Shown: positions 59,645-64,000 of the stretch, in pieces
Numbering within the stretch: position 1 is the stretch's first letter
How the letters are laid out: every line of letters starts with the position of its first letter
From: Paramicrobacterium chengjingii
GTDB lineage: Bacteria; Actinomycetota; Actinomycetes; Actinomycetales; Microbacteriaceae
NCBI RefSeq assembly: GCF_011751765.2
Contig: NZ_CP061169.1
Span: 620,001-684,000, forward strand
DNA length: 64,000 bases
Direction of reading: 5' to 3'
The notes under the pieces: generated by a model
What the model was told of the DNA's origin: nothing
The model's input: the letters and a program-made list of their open reading frames with translations, nothing else
Databases searched by the model: none
Position numbers and translations under genes: made by a program

Positions 59645-60613
59645 GTGGACATCACTCAGGAGCAGGCGGACTGGTTCAAGGGCGCCTTCACGAGCCTCGT
59701 CGACAACGTCGATAAGGCGATCGTCGGCAAGCAGGAGGTCATCAGGCTCGTCATCGCGTCGCTGCTGACCGGCGGACACGTACTGCTGGAGGACTACCCG
59801 GGCACGGGCAAGACTGTGCTGGCGAAATCTCTCGCGAACACGCTCGAGGGCGCCAGCTCCCGCATCCAGTTCACCCCTGACCTGCTGCCGAGCGACGTCA
59901 CAGGCGTCACCATCTACAACCAGCAGACTCACGTGTTCGAGTTTCACAAGGGGCCGATCTTCGCGCAGATCGTGCTCGCTGACGAGATCAACCGCGCATC
60001 GCCGAAGACACAGAGCGCGTTGCTCGAGGTGATGGAAGAGGGCCTCGTCACGGTCGATGGCGAGACTCACCCGGTCGGCAGCCCATTCATGGTGATCGCG
60101 ACGCAGAACCCTGTGGAGCAATCCGGCACGTACAAGCTACCCGAGGCACAGCTCGACCGCTTTCTCGTGAAGACCTCGTTGGGGTACCCCGATCGCGATA
60201 CGAGCGTCGATCTGCTCATGGATGCGGCAAACCGTTCGCGATCATCTGGCGTCGATGCGATCATCAACGCGGAGTCCGTGAATGCCATGATCGCGCTCGC
60301 CGGTCAGGTGCACGTGGAGCGCTCGATTATGGAGTACATCACCGACATCATTCAGGCGACACGCACAGACAAGGATGCCGCGCTCGGCGTGAGCATGCGC
60401 GGTGGCCTTTCTCTCGCGCGCATCGTCAAGGTGTGGGCGCTCAGCCAGGGCCGCACGTACGCCACACCCGACGATGTGAACGCCCTCGCGGTGCCCGTAC
60501 TCGCGCACCGCCTGCTGATGGATCCCGAGTCGGAATTTGCCGGCACCACAGCAGATCAGATCATCGACCGCATCCTTCTCTCGATCACCCCGCCGGCATA
60601 CCGCGCAGCATGA
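59645..60613 (+). CDS. MoxR-family AAA+ ATPase
   Basis: 322 residues, GTG start with AAGGAGAAGC upstream. AAA_3 architecture: Walker A LLEDYPGTGKTVLAKS (about residues 39-54), Walker B IVLADEINRASPKTQSALLE (about 107-126), sensor 1 MVIATQNPVEQSGTYKLPEA and the arginine-bearing LDRFLVKTSLGYPDRD. MoxR proteins act as chaperones that mature or insert metals into partners, usually with a VWA or DUF58 protein encoded next door, as here. Overlaps the DUF58 gene by ATGA. Confidence 0.95.
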   Translation: MDITQEQADWFKGAFTSLVDNVDKAIVGKQEVIRLVIASLLTGGHVLLEDYPGTGKTVLAKSLANTLEGASSRIQFTPDLLPSDVTGVTIYNQQTHVFEFHKGPIFAQIVLADEINRASPKTQSALLEVMEEGLVTVDGETHPVGSPFMVIATQNPVEQSGTYKLPEAQLDRFLVKTSLGYPDRDTSVDLLMDAANRSRSSGVDAIINAESVNAMIALAGQVHVERSIMEYITDIIQATRTDKDAALGVSMRGGLSLARIVKVWALSQGRTYATPDDVNALAVPVLAHRLLMDPESEFAGTTADQIIDRILLSITPPAYRAA

Positions 60614-61896
60614 CAACGACCGTCGAGCACGAAAGCCCGCCGTCGACGACCAGGATGTCGCCGCTGCGGGTTCGTGCTGCGACGACAACTCAACGAGTCA
60701 GGCAAGGGCTCGCGACATTCGTCGTGCCGGTGACGAAGGCCGTGAACCCGTTCTTCTCCACCGTCAGTTCGACAGGGTGGCTCGTGGCAATCATGGGGAT
60801 TGTGCTGCTTGCCGCCGGGCTCGTGCTCGGCTGGGCAGAAGTGGTGTTTGTCGGGGCGACGCTCGTCGCGGCATTCGTTATCGCGGCGCTGTTCACGATC
60901 GGCCGTTCCCGATTCGCGGTCTCGGTGCGGCTGAACCCGCGACGCGTCACGGTGGGCGAGCGCGCCGTCGGCGAGATGATCGTCACCAATACGGCGCAAC
61001 GCAATTCGCTCGCGACGACCTTCGAGCTGCCCGTCGGGGACGGCCTCGCCGTCTTCGATATTCCCGGGCTCGCTCCGGATGACGGATCGGAAGAGCTCTT
61101 CGCCGTTCCGACGGCCCATCGCGCCGTGATCATCGCGGGGCCCGCCCGCTCGGTGCGCGGCGACCGCCTTGGATTATTTCGCCGCAGCGTTGACTGGACC
61201 GACCCCATCGAGCTCTTTGTGCACCCGCGCGTTGTGCGTCTGCACCCCACGGCTGCCGGGCTCGTGCGCGACCTCGAGGGCCAGATCACCAAGAAGATCA
61301 CCAACAACGACCTCGCGTTTCACGCGCTGCGCGACTACGTGCGCGGCGACGACGTGCGATACGTGCACTGGCGCAGCTCCGCGCGCACGGGGCAGCTGAT
61401 GGTGCGACAGTTCGAAGAGTCGCGCCGTTCGCAGCTCACCATCGTGCACAGCGCAAACAAGCGCTTTTACGCCAGCGAAGACGAGTTCGAGACCGCCGTG
61501 TCGGTGACCGCATCCATCGCCACCCAGGTGATCAGAGATGCGACGGAGATCAATGTCGTCAGCGAGGGGATGCGGCTGCGCACCCACACGATGCAGGCGA
61601 TGCTCGACGATACATGTCGCCTCCAGGCTTTCGAATCTGACGAATCCGCGCGAGACTTCGCACGCGATGCGACAAAACGGCTTCCCGACCCCAGCGTCGT
61701 CGTGATCGTGGCGGGATCGTTGATGGATGCTTCTGACTACCGCAGCATCCAAAGGCTCTTTTCCGGAGAGGTGAACGTGATCGCCCTGCGCATCAGCGAG
61801 GGCGGCCAGCCGCGCGTTCAAGACATCGCGGGTCTGCAGGTGTACACGATCGGCACGCTTCGGGACCTTCCGCGCATTATGGAGAGGGCACAGTGA
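60610..61896 (+). CDS. DUF58-domain membrane protein
   Basis: 428 residues from the ATG at 60610 that overlaps the moxR stop. Two membrane helices near residues 55-100 (VAIMGIVLLAAGLVLGWAEV and VGATLVAAFVIAALFTIG). A beta-rich region follows (RVTVGERAVGEMIVTNTAQR). The DUF58 core is LRDYVRGDDVRYVHWRSSAR followed by LMVRQFEESRRSQLTIV, continuing in a VWA-like fold. Obligate partner of MoxR in many genomes; function unknown, usually thought to act in envelope assembly. GTGA overlap with the transglutaminase-fold gene. Confidence 0.93.
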   Translation: MTTTVEHESPPSTTRMSPLRVRAATTTQRVRQGLATFVVPVTKAVNPFFSTVSSTGWLVAIMGIVLLAAGLVLGWAEVVFVGATLVAAFVIAALFTIGRSRFAVSVRLNPRRVTVGERAVGEMIVTNTAQRNSLATTFELPVGDGLAVFDIPGLAPDDGSEELFAVPTAHRAVIIAGPARSVRGDRLGLFRRSVDWTDPIELFVHPRVVRLHPTAAGLVRDLEGQITKKITNNDLAFHALRDYVRGDDVRYVHWRSSARTGQLMVRQFEESRRSQLTIVHSANKRFYASEDEFETAVSVTASIATQVIRDATEINVVSEGMRLRTHTMQAMLDDTCRLQAFESDESARDFARDATKRLPDPSVVVIVAGSLMDASDYRSIQRLFSGEVNVIALRISEGGQPRVQDIAGLQVYTIGTLRDLPRIMERAQ

Positions 61897-64000
61897 GCGA
61901 GCGGCGCGCTGCGCGAACTTCGGTGAAGCAACAGGCGGAGCCGGTGTGGAAACGTGCGCTTAACAGTGTTCTTATGCGCACGCCCCGCGTGCAGCGCTCT
62001 GCAGCGAAGCCCGGCGCGGTGAGTTCGCAGGCCTGGGTCGACGTCGCCGTGGTGTCGGGGTTGATTCTGGTGAGCGCGCTCGGCTGGATGCCGGTGTTCG
62101 ACGGGCCAGCGCATCTGCTCGCCTCCGTTGGCGGCCTTGCCGTCGGGCTCGGAGTTGCGTGGTGCAGTCATCGTCTGCGGCTCAATGCCCTGACGACTAT
62201 CCTCATGGTCTTCATCGCCTATTTCCTGTTCGGCAGCGCGTTCGCGCTTGCTGGTGACGCCCTCTGGTTTGTGCTGCCGAATCTGGACACGGTGCGTGAC
62301 CTCGCGGTCGGTGCCGTTTTCGGATGGACCGATGTGGTGACGCTCGCCGCGCCGGTCGGTGCTCCACCGCACCTCGCTGTTCTTCCCTATGTGCTCTCGT
62401 GCGTGATGGGAGCCCTCAGCGGCATCCTGTTGCTGCGGTGGCTCCCGACCCGCTACCGCACGCTGTGGCGCTGCGCCGTTGTGCTGCTGATGCCACTTGT
62501 CGCCTTTGTTCTGCCCGTCGTGCTCGGCACGCGCGAGCCGTTCTTTCCGGCCGCCCGCGGCCTGGTCTTCGCGGTGGCCGCGCTCGTGTGGCTGGGCTGG
62601 CGCCGCCCCGAGGGCAAGAACATCAGCCTCTCGGAGAAGGCTGGGCTGCGTCGCGCCCGCGTCGTCGGCACCGCTGCCGTCGCACTCGCCTCCGTTGTGA
62701 TCGGCGGGCTCGCGGCATCCATTCTTCTTCCGCCCGCCGAGAGCCGCCTCGTGGTGCGTGACGAGGTGCAGCCTCCGTTCGACCCCGAGCAGTTCGCCAG
62801 CCCGCTCTCTGGCTACCGCATCTACACGAAAACGCTCAACGAAACCGATCTGCTCTCGGTGACAGGGCTCATTCCAGGCGACCGCATTCGTCTTGCCGTG
62901 ATGGACACCTACGACGGGCACCTGTGGAACGTCGCCGGCCCTGAACTCTCGACCGACGGCTCGGGTCTCTACGAACTCAGCGGGTCGACGCTTCCCCGGG
63001 CGCCGCTTGCCGACATTGTCGACCAGCGCAACATCAGCATCGACGTCGGCGGTTATTCGGGGCCCTGGTTGCCCACCATGGGCGTTCCCGAGGTCATCGA
63101 TCTCGACGGGCTCGACCGTGAGCGATCATCGGGGTTTCGATACAACGCCGCCACGGGCTCGGCCGTGCTGATCGACGGTGTCACGTCGAAAGTCGAATAC
63201 TCAATGCGCAGCGGGGTGCAGGCGGTTCCCGGTGACGAATCGCTCGTCGACACCCCTGTCGCGTCTGTCGCGATGCCCCCCGTCGAGAACGTTCCCGACA
63301 TTGTGGTTGCTCAGGCGAAAGAGTACGCCGGCGCTGCCGAGTCTCCCATTGAACAGCTGCGAGCCATCGAGTCAGCACTCGTGACAAACGGGTACCTCAG
63401 TCATGGACGAGAGACGGATGCAGCGTCATCGCGCGCCGGCCACGGAGCCGACCGCATGGAAGAATTGTTCACGCGAACGCAGCTGATCGGAGATGAAGAG
63501 CAGTATGCATCGGCCATGGCGCTGATGGCGCGGAGCTTCGGCTACCCGGCCCGCGTGGTCATGGGGTTCGCGCCGAAGACGATTATTGAGGGCTCCCCGA
63601 CGACGGTGACGGGTGACGACGTGACGGCGTGGGTTGAGGTGCCGTTCGAGGGCGTTGGCTGGATTCCGTTCTTCCCTACTCCTGATGAGACCGAGATTCC
63701 GCAGGAGCAGAATCCCAAGCCGCAGAGCGAGCCTCAGCCGCAGGTGAGGCAGCCGCCGCGCTCGGAGAAGCGCCCTGACGATCTGCTGACCGACAGCGAG
63801 ATCGACGATAAGAAGGACGAAGACGACGAGAACGCGTTTGCCCTGCCGGGGTGGGCCATTGCCATTATTTCGACGGCGGGCGGGCTGCTGCTGCTGTACT
63901 TCGTGCCGTTCGTGGTCATCGCCCTGATCAAGCGTCGTCGTGTCAAGCGCCGACGTTTAGCGGGCCAGCCTCACGCCAGGGCATCGGGCGCCTGGGACGA
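61893..64000 (+). CDS. Transglutaminase-fold membrane protein, apparently catalytically inactive (3' end beyond window)
   Basis: 702 codons visible, no stop before the window ends. GTG start inside GTGA of the DUF58 stop. N-terminal block of about six or seven membrane helices (from VDVAVVSGLILVSALGWMPV), a large extracytoplasmic region, the transglutaminase core at about residues 505-605, an acidic Gln/Pro-rich linker, and a last helix GWAIAIISTAGGLLLLYFVP followed by a basic tail. This is the TgpA-like layout. The active-site motif GXCXXXA reads GDEEQYASAMALMARSFGYP with Glu535 instead of Cys, the GHAW histidine is Thr (VTAWVEV), and the third-residue Asp in FDPTP is Phe (FFPTP). Confidence 0.9.
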   Translation, partial: MSERRAARTSVKQQAEPVWKRALNSVLMRTPRVQRSAAKPGAVSSQAWVDVAVVSGLILVSALGWMPVFDGPAHLLASVGGLAVGLGVAWCSHRLRLNALTTILMVFIAYFLFGSAFALAGDALWFVLPNLDTVRDLAVGAVFGWTDVVTLAAPVGAPPHLAVLPYVLSCVMGALSGILLLRWLPTRYRTLWRCAVVLLMPLVAFVLPVVLGTREPFFPAARGLVFAVAALVWLGWRRPEGKNISLSEKAGLRRARVVGTAAVALASVVIGGLAASILLPPAESRLVVRDEVQPPFDPEQFASPLSGYRIYTKTLNETDLLSVTGLIPGDRIRLAVMDTYDGHLWNVAGPELSTDGSGLYELSGSTLPRAPLADIVDQRNISIDVGGYSGPWLPTMGVPEVIDLDGLDRERSSGFRYNAATGSAVLIDGVTSKVEYSMRSGVQAVPGDESLVDTPVASVAMPPVENVPDIVVAQAKEYAGAAESPIEQLRAIESALVTNGYLSHGRETDAASSRAGHGADRMEELFTRTQLIGDEEQYASAMALMARSFGYPARVVMGFAPKTIIEGSPTTVTGDDVTAWVEVPFEGVGWIPFFPTPDETEIPQEQNPKPQSEPQPQVRQPPRSEKRPDDLLTDSEIDDKKDEDDENAFALPGWAIAIISTAGGLLLLYFVPFVVIALIKRRRVKRRRLAGQPHARASGAWD

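Overview
The window looks like chromosomal DNA from a high-GC Gram-positive actinobacterium, most likely Microbacteriaceae. The grounds are the GC-rich codon use, the 16S/23S character including the actinobacterial insertion in 23S domain III, the RpoB/RpoC sequences, frequent GTG/TTG starts, and several genes that look leaderless (a TANNNT box 6-8 nt before the start codon). The genus cannot be fixed from the sequence alone. No phage, insertion sequence, CRISPR array or tRNA gene was seen.

Layout. 1-426 is the 3' end of metE. 441-5763 (minus strand) is a LacI-regulated sugar-catabolism cluster: two TIM-barrel isomerases, a DUF993 aldolase-like protein, a Gfo/Idh/MocA dehydrogenase and the regulator. 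A promoter with a 17-bp spacer and a LacI-type operator lies in front of the dehydrogenase gene. 5824-12187 is an amino-sugar module: a tiny membrane protein, a BadF-type kinase, an RpiR regulator, a SIS protein, and an NgcEFG-like ABC importer with a Tat-type lipoprotein. 12198-13428 holds a decayed membrane-protein remnant, then a 16-codon leader ORF and a nested RNA hairpin in front of an alpha/beta hydrolase. 13517-26228 is a xylose/xyloside region: a CUT1 ABC importer, LacI regulator, xylB and xylA on the minus strand, divergent from an XylFGH-type importer and a ROK regulator. 26229-33985 is mixed housekeeping: SprT-like protein, TPR protein, sugar-dehydrogenase lipoprotein, spermidine-synthase-like protein, pxpABC 5-oxoprolinase, a C-rich tandem repeat, a DUF559-type nuclease-fold protein and an SDR. 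34052-41700 is rpoB-rpoC with its own promoter and terminator. After two membrane proteins comes a complete 16S-23S-5S rRNA operon (44271-49562) with two promoters, duplicated antitermination-like motifs and no spacer tRNA.

49742-64000 is a signalling and cell-surface locus: PP2C phosphatase, FHA protein, transmembrane Ser/Thr kinase, FHA plus helix-turn-helix protein, a ~1750-residue surface protein with eleven ~97-residue Ig/cadherin-like repeats and two fibronectin-III domains, a MoxR ATPase, a DUF58 protein, and a membrane transglutaminase-fold protein cut by the window edge. All three catalytic positions of the transglutaminase appear substituted. This conserved-looking but functionally unexplained ensemble is one of two best candidates for an undescribed system. 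The other is the attenuator-like leader at 12558-12672.
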